Below are positions 28,504 to 37,066 of a stretch of 64,000 nucleotides of DNA, piece after piece. Made by a program: the position numbers and the translations under genes. A model generated the notes under the pieces. It searched no databases. It saw nothing but the letters and a program-made list of their open reading frames with translations, and was not told where the DNA came from. Origin of the DNA: a bacterium HR33 (GTDB lineage: Bacteria; Gemmatimonadota; Gemmatimonadetes; Gemmatimonadales; GWC2-71-9); NCBI GenBank assembly GCA_002923375.1, contig BEIJ01000001.1, positions 434,001 to 498,000 on the forward strand. The letters are read 5' to 3'. Positions within the stretch are counted from its first letter, which is position 1. Each line of letters begins with the position of its first letter.

Positions 28504-29873
28504 GGCAGCCGGAAGAGGATACGAATAATGCCGGTCACCGTGTTAGTCGTACCCTGGTTGCTGGTCGTGGGCGGCGGGTCGCTGCTCGGAGCACCGACCA
28601 CCACCGGGGGCGGTGGTGCCTGCTGTTGTTGTTGCGTCGCGGTCTGGACCGTGGACTCAGCCTGAGTCCCTGCGACATCCGCGGTGGAACTGGCCACCGC
28701 GGAGGCAGCGGGCTCGGAGGGCGTAGTAGGTGGAGGAGGCGGTTGCGCCGCCACCGTGGTCACCTGCCCCGGCCCAGCCTGCTGGACCACGGTCGCGGTG
28801 GCTGCCGTCTGGTACTGCTGCCGCGCTTGCTGGAAGCCGGGGTCTGCCTGCACGGCCTGACTGTAAAACTGTGCGGCAGCCTGGTAGTCGCCCAAATCTT
28901 CGGCCACCAAACCGCGAGAGTATGCCAAAAACGCGGCGAGATTCTGGGTGCCGTTTTCCAGGATCAGCCGGCGCTCCGCTTCGGAAAGGAAGTAACCCAA
29001 GCGCCCGGCCAGTTGGATTACGAGATCCTTCTCCAGGCGCAGCAGGTCTCTGAATCTGCCGCTCACCGCTTCGGGCCCCACCACCTCCCCCGTAGGAAGT
29101 ACCACGTTCGCCTCCAGGCGGACTTCTCCTTCGGGAGGTATGGCGGCCAATCCCTGAACTAAGCGCCCGGCTTGAATCAGCCGCCCGACCCGAGCGGCTG
29201 TAGCGGGATCGACGCGCCCCGCTTCGGAAAGCTGGAGCTCTTGGAGCAGAGCGTTGAGCTGAATCCGCTCCACCAGCCGAAATCGTCGAATGAGGGCGAG
29301 ATCGGACATGATGATCTGGGCCAAGCCGCGACTCAACGCGCCGTACTCCGCCGTGTCACCGGCAATCGCCAGCGGAAGGACCGCTATGGTATTGGGATCG
29401 CCCGGCTGCTGCGCCAGTTGGGCCTCGTTTTGGAGCGCCAAGCGGGCGAGCTGGGTGGAGTAAGCCCGAAAGGCCATCATCTCCCGCGCCCGCACCGCCG
29501 CCGAGCCGCGGGCTTCAGGAAAAGCGGTAAGATAGGAGCGATATTCGGAGAGAGCCTGCTCGTAATTGCCCGCCCTTTCCAAACACTGGCCGATCACCAA
29601 AACCGCCACGGCGTCCTGGGGAACCAGGGTCCTTGCCCGCCGCGCTTCCGCTACGGCCTGCTCGCAGCGATCCGCGGCGAACAAGGCGGCAGCGTATCGG
29701 GCTCTAAGAGTGCCGTTCTCAGGATTTCGAGCCAAGGCGGCCTCGATCTCCGGAATCTCAGCCGGTGAAACCTCGGCTACTCTGCGGCCCGCGCAGGCAA
29801 CCCCCGTGCAAATCACACCGGCCAGAAGGCCGGTTAAGGACAGGCGCTGTACGATCTTTGACGGCAATGTCAT
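28500..29873 (-). CDS. CsgG-like lipoprotein with TPR repeats, first gene of cohesin operon
   Basis: The start is placed at ATG 29873, where a lipoprotein signal begins (LTGLLAGVICTGVACAG, lipobox GVAC). An upstream in-frame ATG at 30023 adds 50 residues that do not look like a signal. TPR-like helices (about 45-150) are followed by a CsgG/HfaB-like domain (about 165-300: NTIAVLPLAIAGDTAEYGAL, GLAQIIMSDLALI, RFRLVERIQLNALL) and another TPR (LGDYQAAAQFYSQAVQADPG). A Pro/Gln-rich tail ends in IIRILFRLP. CsgG forms the curli export pore, so an export role for the downstream proteins is conceivable but unproved. Confidence 0.78.
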   Translation of the reverse strand: MTLPSKIVQRLSLTGLLAGVICTGVACAGRRVAEVSPAEIPEIEAALARNPENGTLRARYAAALFAADRCEQAVAEARRARTLVPQDAVAVLVIGQCLERAGNYEQALSEYRSYLTAFPEARGSAAVRAREMMAFRAYSTQLARLALQNEAQLAQQPGDPNTIAVLPLAIAGDTAEYGALSRGLAQIIMSDLALIRRFRLVERIQLNALLQELQLSEAGRVDPATAARVGRLIQAGRLVQGLAAIPPEGEVRLEANVVLPTGEVVGPEAVSGRFRDLLRLEKDLVIQLAGRLGYFLSEAERRLILENGTQNLAAFLAYSRGLVAEDLGDYQAAAQFYSQAVQADPGFQQARQQYQTAATATVVQQAGPGQVTTVAAQPPPPPTTPSEPAASAVASSTADVAGTQAESTVQTATQQQQQAPPPPVVVGAPSSDPPPTTSNQGTTNTVTGIIRILFRLP

Positions 29874-30083
29874 CGCGGAAGTTGGCAAGCTGTCTCCACG
29901 GCACGCATGGTAGTGGCCACGACTCCCGGAGAGCCCGGAACGGCTAACTTGGCTCCCGGCACCCCGAGCGTCAAGTAGCCGGCCATATCTCTGCCTCGGT
30001 ATCTCGGCCTTGGCCTGAGACAACTATGGTTTCGGGAATTGTCGCTCGCAGTGCTCTAGGTCACAGGCGAGCCCGGAGTCTCG

Positions 30084-30284
30084 TCACTTCAGCTCGGCGG
30101 TGCTTTGGAGGATATCGCGCATGCGACGCGCCAGCTGCTCGATCTGCTTCAAGGAGCCCAGGGTTTCCTCGTCGAACGCTTCCGGATTCATCAAGAGCAG
30201 TTGCACTTCGGCCATGAGGGCGGAGAGGGGATTGGACAAATCGTGCCGCAGCCGGCGGACAGGATCGTCGGTACCTTGGCTCAT
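30084..30284 (-). CDS. Stand-alone HisKA dimerisation-domain protein, 66 aa
   Basis: The whole protein is one histidine-kinase dimerisation/phosphoacceptor hairpin. Helix 1 carries RRLRHDLSNPLSALMAEVQL, with the phosphoacceptor-type His in an HDLSNPL H-box, and helix 2 is LKQIEQLARRMRDILQSTAE. There is no sensor and no ATP-binding domain, and no kinase gene is adjacent. It may be phosphorylated in trans or act as a decoy dimer partner. It overlaps the 95-residue gene by 4 bp, and 210 bp separate it from the operon start. Confidence 0.72.
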   Translation of the reverse strand: MSQGTDDPVRRLRHDLSNPLSALMAEVQLLLMNPEAFDEETLGSLKQIEQLARRMRDILQSTAELK

Positions 30285-30568
30285 TCCAGAAGAGAGCGGT
30301 ACAGGTCGCGCAGGTGGTGATCCCTGAGATCTCTCACCGACTCCCAGAGATCGTTTTCCGTAGCTCCGCAGAGAATATCGCCGGTGGCGAGGGTTGCTTC
30401 TGAGCTGGGCGCGTTGAACAGGATCCTTCCGCGCCAGATGCCGTCCTCGGTACGGCGCACCTCGACTTTAACGGCGATGAGCTCGTTGGCAAAACGGATT
30501 GGGGGCAGATCGTGAACCGTTGGCTCGGTAGGCGATGTCAAGCCGTATCGGGCAGGATTCCCTGGCAT
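30281..30568 (-). CDS. Small hypothetical protein, 95 aa
   Basis: The start is set at ATG 30568 (MPGNPARYG), which has GGAG 7 nt upstream. A longer frame reaches 30742 but runs through the direct repeats and has no ribosome site. The protein has a beta-rich centre (ANELIAVKVEVRRTEDGIWR, GRILFNA) and a helical C-terminus (ENDLWESVRDLRDHHLRDLY). No family is recognised. It is co-transcribed with the HisKA mini-protein (4-bp overlap), so the two may work together. Confidence 0.65.
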   Translation of the reverse strand: MPGNPARYGLTSPTEPTVHDLPPIRFANELIAVKVEVRRTEDGIWRGRILFNAPSSEATLATGDILCGATENDLWESVRDLRDHHLRDLYRSLLE

Positions 30569-30590
30569 CCTCTGGCTCCGCTGGTTTGGC

Positions 30591-30600
30591 CAAATATAAC
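30591..30600 (-). promoter_or_regulatory. GTTATATTTG element, likely -10 of the 95-aa/HisKA pair
   Basis: Read on the minus strand, GTTATATTTG ends 23 bp before the ATG at 30568, a good distance for a -10 box (TATATT) with a short leader. The same ten bases occur before the sigma factor gene (10980-10989). Confidence 0.4.
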
Positions 30601-30645
30601 GTACTTTGGGACTTAGGCAATAGTGAGCGCCCACTCCTGTGTAAC

Positions 30646-30689
30646 GTTGCAGCAGAAATGTCCTAGTCTGGTTGCAGCAGAAATGTCCT
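30646..30689. repeat. Two direct copies of a 19-bp sequence, possible insertion-sequence end
   Basis: GTTGCAGCAGAAATGTCCT occurs at 30646-30664 and again at 30671-30689, a 25-bp period. The sequence lies in the roughly 220-bp non-coding stretch between the 95-residue gene and the site-2 protease gene. Some insertion sequences, including members of the IS21 family, have short repeated terminal motifs of this kind. No transposase or second end is visible here, so this could be a solo remnant. That identification is from general recall, not a search. Confidence 0.6.
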
Positions 30690-30790
30690 CTTTCGGGGTC
30701 TTTTCGCCATCTTGGTGGCAGCCCGATTCTCGGAGAGAGCAACCGTGAGGCTGGAGCCGGAGAAATCGCCTGGGCGTAGCTCCCCGCGAT

Positions 30791-31909
30791 TCAGACGTAA
30801 AACGGCACCGGTGTGAACGTCGCCACGAACAGCGCAACGGTAAGCCATCCCACCGGGTGCCTGCTCCAAGGAATCGGGCGATTCCGATCCAGCACCGACG
30901 GATGGGCCAGCCGGCCCCGCCCTATCAAGAGCGTAAAACCGGCCCACACCCACCAGCCCCAGAAACTGAAGCCCAAGGCCAGCAAGCCGAACCAGACGAG
31001 CCATCCTATCCAGCGCTGCGCGCCACCCAGCAACCCGTACAACACGTGACCCCCGTCCAGCTGGCCGAGGGGGAGCAGGTTGAGCATCGTCACGAAGAGT
31101 CCCAGCCAGCCCGCCAGAGCCAGGGGATGGAGCAGTACCGTTCCGTCTCCCACCAGAAGCCGGCGGGCCGCCCACATCACAAGGGAGTCGCCCAAATACA
31201 GGGCGTTGCCCTGTACCACTATCAACTGAGGCGAAAGATCGCCGATCGAGTCCACCGGCTGCGACAATCTGAGACCCGCCGCCAGTATCACGAGACTGAC
31301 CAAAAATCCCGCCCAGGGACCCGCCGCACCCACATCCAAAAGCTGCCGCCGGTCCAAAACCGGACTCCGCAGGCGTATGAATGCCCCGAATGTTCCCACG
31401 AAGTTCAAGTTGGGAGGAGCGGGCAGAAAATACGGAGGAGAGACCCCGATTCCGTACCATTTGGCGGTGAAATAGTGTCCCAGCTCGTGGGCCAGCAGGA
31501 TCCCCATGAGGCCCAGGGCGAAGTTGAGCCCCGGCAGCAGGGTTCTGACCCACCGCTCCAGCGAGGCGGCGACCTGCTCCGGCTCCAACCCGCTCAAGCG
31601 TGGCGTGAGTTCCCCCTGACCCCCCGCCAGGAGTGCGCCGCCCATCCACACGGTGAGGAAGGTTACCAGAAAGAGCCCCAGGTGCAGCCACCAGCGCTCT
31701 TTCACCGGCCGATCCAAGGACCGCACCAGCACCAGGCGCCGGCCGCTCTCGCTGTTCTCCCAGTAATGGATTCCCGGCCAGCGGCGCAGCGCCTCCTTGA
31801 GCTCCTGGGACGGCGCCCGGTGCTGAGGCTGTACCACCGCGTCCACGATCTCGCGGTCGCGCACGATGGTGGTCCGCCAGAAAACGAAAAAGCGGTCTAG
31901 AGGCTGCAC
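30791..31909 (-). CDS. Site-2 protease (M50 family) membrane metalloprotease
   Basis: The 372-residue multi-pass protein has the zinc motif HELGH (LLAHELGHYFTAKW, about residue 140) and the distal NLLPLGQLDGGHVLYG motif that supplies the third ligand. A roughly 75-residue soluble N-terminal part precedes the first membrane segment. Site-2 proteases cut membrane proteins within the bilayer, often anti-sigma factors. No obvious substrate gene is adjacent. It is divergent from rho. Confidence 0.93.
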   Translation of the reverse strand: MQPLDRFFVFWRTTIVRDREIVDAVVQPQHRAPSQELKEALRRWPGIHYWENSESGRRLVLVRSLDRPVKERWWLHLGLFLVTFLTVWMGGALLAGGQGELTPRLSGLEPEQVAASLERWVRTLLPGLNFALGLMGILLAHELGHYFTAKWYGIGVSPPYFLPAPPNLNFVGTFGAFIRLRSPVLDRRQLLDVGAAGPWAGFLVSLVILAAGLRLSQPVDSIGDLSPQLIVVQGNALYLGDSLVMWAARRLLVGDGTVLLHPLALAGWLGLFVTMLNLLPLGQLDGGHVLYGLLGGAQRWIGWLVWFGLLALGFSFWGWWVWAGFTLLIGRGRLAHPSVLDRNRPIPWSRHPVGWLTVALFVATFTPVPFYV

Positions 31910-31917
31910 CTTCCCTC

Positions 31918-31946
31918 TTGACGGCCGGCGTACGGGGCCGTAGACT
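31918..31946 (+). promoter_or_regulatory. Candidate sigma-70 promoter for rho
   Basis: TTGACG (31918-31923), a 17-bp spacer, and TAGACT (31941-31946) match the -35/-10 pattern at 5/6 and 4/6 positions. The predicted leader to the rho ATG is about 120 nt. Rho genes are often autoregulated through a long leader, which would fit, but this is inference. Confidence 0.5.
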
Positions 31947-32077
31947 TTAGGCTGTCACTCCGAGACGAAACTTCCAGGTCGATTCTCCGATATAGGTTAA
32001 AGGTTCGGCAACTTAAACCCCAGCTGGGTGGTTTCCTCATCGAGCACCTCGATCGTGTTCTCCCGGAAAATCATACC

Positions 32078-33343
32078 ATGGAGCCAAAGGTTGTGGACAT
32101 CGCAGAGTTGAAGCGCAAATCCGTGGCCGAGCTGCACGCTATGGCCGAGCAGCTCAACATCGGCAACTACTCCGGCCTGCGCAAGCAGGACCTCATCTTC
32201 CGAATCGAGCAGTCTCTGCTGGATTCCGATACGGTCCTTAGAGCGGAGGGGGTCCTGGAGATCCTCCCCGAAGGCTACGGCTTTCTGCGCAGCCAGGACT
32301 GGAACTACCTCTACGGGCCGGACGACATCTACGTAAGCCCCAGCCAGATCAAGCGGTTCGATCTGAGAACCGGAGACACCATCCTGGGGCAGGTGCGGCC
32401 ACCCAAGGAGGGGGAGCGATACCTCGCCCTGCTCAAGGTCGAGAAAGTCAACTTCGACGACCCGGAAAAGGCCAAGCATCGTATCGCTTTCGACAACCTG
32501 CGCCCGCGCTACCCCGAGCGGCGGATCCGCCTGGAGCGCAGCGACGGGGACCTCTCTATGCGGGTGATGGATCTGCTCACTCCTATCGGCTTCGGCCAGC
32601 GCGGCCTGATCGTGTCGCCCCCCAAAGCGGGCAAGACCATCCTCCTGCAAAAGATCGCCAATTCGATCACCGAGAACCACCCCGAGGCCACCCTGATCGT
32701 GCTCCTCATAGACGAACGCCCCGAGGAGGTCACCGACATGGAGGAGAACGTGAAGGCCGAGGTGATCTCCTCCACCTTCGACGAGCCGGCAGATCGCCAC
32801 GTGCAGGTGGCGGAGATGGTGCTCGAAAAAGCCAAACGATTGGTCGAGCACGGGCGGGACGTGGTCATTCTCCTGGACTCCATCACCCGGCTGGCCCGGG
32901 CCCACAACACGGTGGTCCCCCACTCGGGTAAGATCCTATCCGGCGGCGTCGACGCCAACGCGCTGCAAAAACCCAAGCGGTTCTTCGGAGCGGCTCGAAA
33001 CATAGAAGGAGGCGGATCCCTGACCATCATCGCCACCGCTCTGATTGAGACCGGAAGCCGCATGGACGAGGTGATTTTCGAAGAGTTCAAAGGAACCGGC
33101 AACATGGAAATCGTTCTCGACCGCCGGATAGCGGACCGCCGTATTTGGCCCGCCATAGACGTGAACCGCAGCGGCACCCGGAAGGAAGAACTCCTGCTCG
33201 AGAAGGACGAGCTCAACAAGGTCTATCTCCTGCGCAACTTCCTGGCGGACATGCCGCCGGTGGAAGCGATCGAGTTCCTGCTGGAGCGGCTCAAACGAAC
33301 CAAGAACAACAAGGAATTCTTCGCCACCATGCAACAGGGATGA
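32078..33343 (+). CDS. rho: Transcription termination factor Rho
   Basis: The 421-residue protein has the N-terminal Rho domain ([20 protein letters not shown]), the RNA-binding cold-shock-like domain ([32 protein letters not shown]) and the RecA-type ATPase with Walker A PPKAGKT (in [15 protein letters not shown]). Q-loop and R-loop sequences (VHVQ-type, [14 protein letters not shown]) follow. The length is close to E. coli Rho. The ATG at 32078 has only a weak GGA upstream. The stop overlaps ruvX by 4 bp. Confidence 0.98.
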   Translation: MEPKVVDIAELKRKSVAELHAMAEQLNIGNYSGLRKQDLIFRIEQSLLDSDTVLRAEGVLEILPEGYGFLRSQDWNYLYGPDDIYVSPSQIKRFDLRTGDTILGQVRPPKEGERYLALLKVEKVNFDDPEKAKHRIAFDNLRPRYPERRIRLERSDGDLSMRVMDLLTPIGFGQRGLIVSPPKAGKTILLQKIANSITENHPEATLIVLLIDERPEEVTDMEENVKAEVISSTFDEPADRHVQVAEMVLEKAKRLVEHGRDVVILLDSITRLARAHNTVVPHSGKILSGGVDANALQKPKRFFGAARNIEGGGSLTIIATALIETGSRMDEVIFEEFKGTGNMEIVLDRRIADRRIWPAIDVNRSGTRKEELLLEKDELNKVYLLRNFLADMPPVEAIEFLLERLKRTKNNKEFFATMQQG

Positions 33344-33849
33344 TCGCCCGGCAGGGTCGATCTCCAACCCCTCCCGGCGACCCCTCGAACCGCCTTCCGG
33401 AAACGGCTGCGCTGCCGGAACAGGGACGGCTGCTGGCTATAGACCCCGGAGAAAAACGCATCGGGCTCGCCGTATCCGATCCCGCCCAAACCGTGGCCCA
33501 ACCGCTGGCTACCCTCACCCGGCGAGCTGGCCGGCGCTTCCCGCTGCGCCGCCTGCGCGAACACATAGAAGCCCAGGAAGTCGTGGGAGTAGTGATCGGA
33601 CTGCCGCTCGATCCGAGCGGCGAGGAAGGCCAAAAGGCAAGAGCGGCGCGCGAGATCGGCGAGGAGATAAGACGCCACACCGGCTTGGCGGTCGCTTACC
33701 TGGACGAGCGGATGACCACGGCTCAGGCTCTGAAAGTGGCCCGCGCGATCGAAGCCAAGCCGCGGCGGCACCCGGAACGGGTCGACCGGATGGCCGCAGC
33801 CATCTTGCTGCAAAACTTTTTGGACAGCAGGCGATCGCAACGCCTATGA
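33340..33849 (+). CDS. ruvX: Holliday junction resolvase-like RuvX (YqgF)
   Basis: The start is ATG 33340, overlapping the rho stop (ATGA), giving 169 residues. RNase H-fold motifs are present: [32 protein letters not shown] and [10 protein letters not shown], carrying the acidic active-site residues. The family is implicated in pre-16S rRNA 5' end maturation. The first 30 residues are a Pro-rich extension not seen in typical family members, so a later start cannot be excluded. Confidence 0.93.
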   Translation: MIARQGRSPTPPGDPSNRLPETAALPEQGRLLAIDPGEKRIGLAVSDPAQTVAQPLATLTRRAGRRFPLRRLREHIEAQEVVGVVIGLPLDPSGEEGQKARAAREIGEEIRRHTGLAVAYLDERMTTAQALKVARAIEAKPRRHPERVDRMAAAILLQNFLDSRRSQRL

Positions 33850-34841
33850 TCGCTCTCGAAAGACCACTTCTGCGGCAAGCTCTACCGGCCGCCGCGCTCC
33901 TCTTGGGCGGGTGCAACGCCCCACCGCAAGATACGATCCGGATAACCATTCCCCGGGGAATGACGGTCAAAGCCGTAGCGGAGACCCTGGAAACCCGAGG
34001 CGTAATCCGATCGGCAGAACTGCTCCGCTTCTACAGCCGCACCCTGGGCCGACAGCGGGAAATCCGAGCGGGAACCTACGACTTTCCCTACCCCATAAGC
34101 ACGCGGCGCGCCTTGGAAATCCTGCTATACGGGCGGGAAGCCGAAGTGCGTTTTGCCGTGCCGGAAGGGCTGATGCTCTCCGAGCTGGCTCAACTGGTGG
34201 AAGAACGGCTGGGTATTGCTCGAGACAGCTTCCTTGCCGCGGCGTCGGATCCGGTTACACTGGCGGAGTTCGGCATTCCGGGCCGCACCGCCGAAGGATA
34301 CCTATATCCCAGTACGTACTTCCTCCCGCTCGAGACCGACGCCCGAGAAGTGGTGCGCCGCATGCTCTCCGAGTTCCAAGCTCGCTGGCGGCCGGAATGG
34401 GACGAGCGGCTCAAGGCGCTCGGGCTCGACCGCCACCAGGCGGTAATCTTGGCCTCGATCATAGAAGGAGAAGTGCGCTATCCCCCAGACCGGCCTTGGG
34501 TTTCGTCGGTTTACCACAACCGGCTGCGCCGCGGGATGCGGCTCCAGGCGGACCCCACAGTGATCTACGCCTTGGGGCGCAGGCGGAGGCTCTTCGAAAA
34601 AGACTACCAGTTCCCCTCGCCCTACAACACGTACTTGATAGACGGCCTCCCTCCAGGGCCTATCGGGCAGCCGTCCGCCGCCAGCATCGAAGCGGCACTG
34701 AATCCGGCTAAGAGCGACTTCCTGTACTTGGTGGCCCGGAGCGACGGAAAGCACATCTTCTCCCGCACCCTGCGGGAGCACCTGGAAGCAGTGGCGGCGG
34801 TAAGACGGGAAGCGCAACAGAGCGGTTCGGGAAGGGAATGA
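33846..34841 (+). CDS. mltG: Endolytic murein transglycosylase MltG
   Basis: The 331-residue protein begins with a hydrophobic export segment that contains a lipobox-like LLLGGC. The YceG/MltG domain follows, with GYLYPSTYFLP, the catalytic Glu in ASIIEGEVRYP, VYHNRLRRGMRLQADPTVIY and YNTYLIDGLPPGPIGQPSAA. It cleaves nascent glycan strands and is thought to end peptidoglycan polymerisation. ruvX-mltG adjacency is common in bacteria. The gene overlaps ruvX by 4 bp. Confidence 0.96.
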   Translation: MIALERPLLRQALPAAALLLGGCNAPPQDTIRITIPRGMTVKAVAETLETRGVIRSAELLRFYSRTLGRQREIRAGTYDFPYPISTRRALEILLYGREAEVRFAVPEGLMLSELAQLVEERLGIARDSFLAAASDPVTLAEFGIPGRTAEGYLYPSTYFLPLETDAREVVRRMLSEFQARWRPEWDERLKALGLDRHQAVILASIIEGEVRYPPDRPWVSSVYHNRLRRGMRLQADPTVIYALGRRRRLFEKDYQFPSPYNTYLIDGLPPGPIGQPSAASIEAALNPAKSDFLYLVARSDGKHIFSRTLREHLEAVAAVRREAQQSGSGRE

Positions 34842-34846
34842 TTTTC

Positions 34847-35491
34847 TCAGCCGGAGCGGCGCCGTTCCAGCTCGCGATCTACCGCCTCCCTGATCCGGCG
34901 CGCCGCACCCTCGACGTCCGAGGCCGCGAAGACGGCCCTGATCACCGCAACACCGTCCGCCCCGGCGCGAACGACCTCGGCCGCGTTGGATGGGTCGATC
35001 CCCCCGATGGCAACCAGCGGCGTGCCGGCGGGAGCCCACCGCGCCACCCGGCGGAAGCCTTCGATCCCTATGGGCTCACCGGCATCCGGCTTGGTAGAGG
35101 TCCGAAACACCGACCCGATGCTCCAGTAGTCCGCCGGTGCGCCGCCCATGAGGCGCACCTCGTCCTCGCTTCCCACCGAAATCCCGATGCGGAACCCCTC
35201 AGGCGCAAAACTCCGCACCGCCGCGGGCGGAAGGTCCTCCACACCGAGATGCACTCCGGAAGCCCCGGCAGCCAGGGCCACGTCCGCGCGATCGTTCACG
35301 TACACCGGTATGGTGAGCTCCTCCACTAGGCGCCGCGCCATTTGGAAGATCTCCCCGGTGGAAGCATGTTTCATGCGCAGCTGTACCATGGTGGCGCCGC
35401 CGCGCTGAGCGCGGCGAGCGGCATCGACCAGATCCCGCCCGCCCAAGACGGCGGGATCGGCGATGGCGATCAAACGCACGTCAACCGACAC
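34847..35491 (-). CDS. thiE: Thiamine-phosphate synthase
   Basis: The 214-residue TIM barrel has TMVQLRMKH (pyrophosphate/Mg region), PVYVNDRADVALAAGASGVH, LGVEDLP, GSVFRTSTKPDAG and the C-terminal phosphate loops VAIGGIDPSNAAEV and GADGVAVIRAVF. It joins the thiazole and pyrimidine halves of thiamine phosphate. No other thi gene is adjacent. It converges on mltG with only 5 bp between the stops and diverges from aroH. Confidence 0.93.
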   Translation of the reverse strand: MSVDVRLIAIADPAVLGGRDLVDAARRAQRGGATMVQLRMKHASTGEIFQMARRLVEELTIPVYVNDRADVALAAGASGVHLGVEDLPPAAVRSFAPEGFRIGISVGSEDEVRLMGGAPADYWSIGSVFRTSTKPDAGEPIGIEGFRRVARWAPAGTPLVAIGGIDPSNAAEVVRAGADGVAVIRAVFAASDVEGAARRIREAVDRELERRRSG

Positions 35492-35502
35492 GAGGTGAAG
35501 TA

Positions 35503-35859
35503 ATGCCGGTACGCGGTATTCGCGGTGCCACCACCGCCCAAGACAACACCCGGGAAGCGATACTGAGCGCCACCGAAGAACTCCTCCAGGCGATCGTGGC
35601 CGCCAACCAGTTGGCGCTGGAGGACATAGCCAGCGTCTTGTTCACCGTGACCTCCGATCTCGACGCCGAATACCCTGCCCGCGCGGCCCGGGAACTGGGG
35701 TGGCACGACATTGCCCTGCTCGGAGCCACCGAAATGAACGTACCCGGCGGCGTGCCGCGCTGCATCAGGGTACTGCTTCACGTAAACACCGACAAGCCCG
35801 CTTCCCAAATGAAGCACATTTACCTGCGGGGCGCCCGGGCGCTCAGGCCGGACCGATGA
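35503..35859 (+). CDS. aroH: Chorismate mutase, AroH type
   Basis: The 118-residue protein is the trimeric AroH class: VRGIRGATTAQDNTREAILS at the start (active-site Arg), TEMNVPGGVPRCIRVLLHV (catalytic Glu and Arg) and a C-terminal HIYLRGARALRPD. It converts chorismate to prephenate for phenylalanine and tyrosine synthesis. Length and motifs match Bacillus-type AroH. It overlaps the downstream methyltransferase gene by 4 bp. Confidence 0.95.
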   Translation: MPVRGIRGATTAQDNTREAILSATEELLQAIVAANQLALEDIASVLFTVTSDLDAEYPARAARELGWHDIALLGATEMNVPGGVPRCIRVLLHVNTDKPASQMKHIYLRGARALRPDR

Positions 35860-37016
35860 CCTATACGGTAACGGTGAGCAAGAAGGGAGCCCTGCGATGG
35901 GAACGGGGCCACCCCTGGATCTACCGCTCCGACGTCGGCCCGGCTCGCAGCCCGGCGGGGATAGTGGACGTGCAAGACGGCCGGGGGCGGTTTTTGGGGC
36001 GAGCGCTTTACAGTCCCGCGTCTGAGATTCGTCTGAGACTCCTCACCCGGGAAGCGGAGCCCATCGACCGGGGGTTCTGGGAACGCCGCCTGGAGCGCGC
36101 CGCTGCACTGCGGGCGGGATTGGAAGCTCAGGCTTCAGCTTACCGTTTGGTGCACGCCGAAGCCGACAGCCTGCCGTCGCTCATCGTCGATCGTTACGGA
36201 GAATATCTGGTGGTGCAGTTGCTTTCCGCCGGCCTTGAGGCGGTACGGGAGCAAGTGCTGGAGGCGATCTGCAACGTTTTCCAGCCCCGGGGCGTGCTCC
36301 TGAGAAACGACGCCCCGGTTCGCCGCCTAGAGCGGCTGCCTCTGGAGGTGGTCGAGGCGTTCGGATCGGTTCCGGAAATCATCGAGGTGCGGGAAGGCAA
36401 CGTCGGATATTTGGTCGCTCCGCGGACGGGACAGAAAACGGGAGCCTTCCTCGACCAGCGAGAAAATCGGGAGCTTGCCGGCACCCTTGCCCGGGGCCGG
36501 GCGCTCGACCTCTTCACCTACCAGGGTCTCTTCGCGCTGTACCTCGCCCGCAACGCCCAAGAGGTCACGGCTGTGGACTCCAGCGGACCGGCGCTGGAGC
36601 TGGCAAAGGAGAACGCCCGCCTGAACGGGATAGATCGGATTGAATGGGTGGAGGCCGACGTCTTCGATTTCCTGCCGCGACTCGAGCGCGAGGGAAGGAG
36701 GTTCGACTGCATCGTAGTGGATCCTCCGCCTTTTGCGCGGCAGAAGACCGCCCTCCGCCGCGCGCTGGCCGGCTACAAGGAAATAAACCTGCGGGCGATG
36801 CGGCTTTTGACGGAAGGAGGCGTGTTGCTGACCTTTTCCTGCTCCTTTCACGTTGGGAAGCCCGAGTTTCTTTCCATGCTCGGCGCCGCGGCCGCGGACA
36901 GCGGGCGGCGGATCGCCCTGGAGCGGCTTTTGGGCCAGCCGCGAGATCACCCGGAGATGCTCACCATTCCCGAGACCGGATATCTCAAGGGGGCCGTGCT
37001 CCGGGCCTTAGACTAA
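35856..37016 (+). CDS. RlmI-like class I rRNA methyltransferase
   Basis: The start is ATG 35856, overlapping the aroH stop. The 386-residue protein has an N-terminal PUA-like domain (SKKGALRWERGHPWIYRSD, GRFLGRALYSP), a bridging EEHEA-like region, and a Rossmann methyltransferase with GRALDLFTYQGLFALYLA and catalytic-region VVDPPPFARQ. The family methylates a cytosine C5 of 23S rRNA (RlmI in E. coli). FSCSFHVG near the end corresponds to the catalytic-cysteine region. Confidence 0.92.
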   Translation: MTYTVTVSKKGALRWERGHPWIYRSDVGPARSPAGIVDVQDGRGRFLGRALYSPASEIRLRLLTREAEPIDRGFWERRLERAAALRAGLEAQASAYRLVHAEADSLPSLIVDRYGEYLVVQLLSAGLEAVREQVLEAICNVFQPRGVLLRNDAPVRRLERLPLEVVEAFGSVPEIIEVREGNVGYLVAPRTGQKTGAFLDQRENRELAGTLARGRALDLFTYQGLFALYLARNAQEVTAVDSSGPALELAKENARLNGIDRIEWVEADVFDFLPRLEREGRRFDCIVVDPPPFARQKTALRRALAGYKEINLRAMRLLTEGGVLLTFSCSFHVGKPEFLSMLGAAAADSGRRIALERLLGQPRDHPEMLTIPETGYLKGAVLRALD

Positions 37017-37066
37017 GGGGCGCCGGAAGGGCGCATTCATTATCTTGAAAGGCGAGGCCGCACCTC

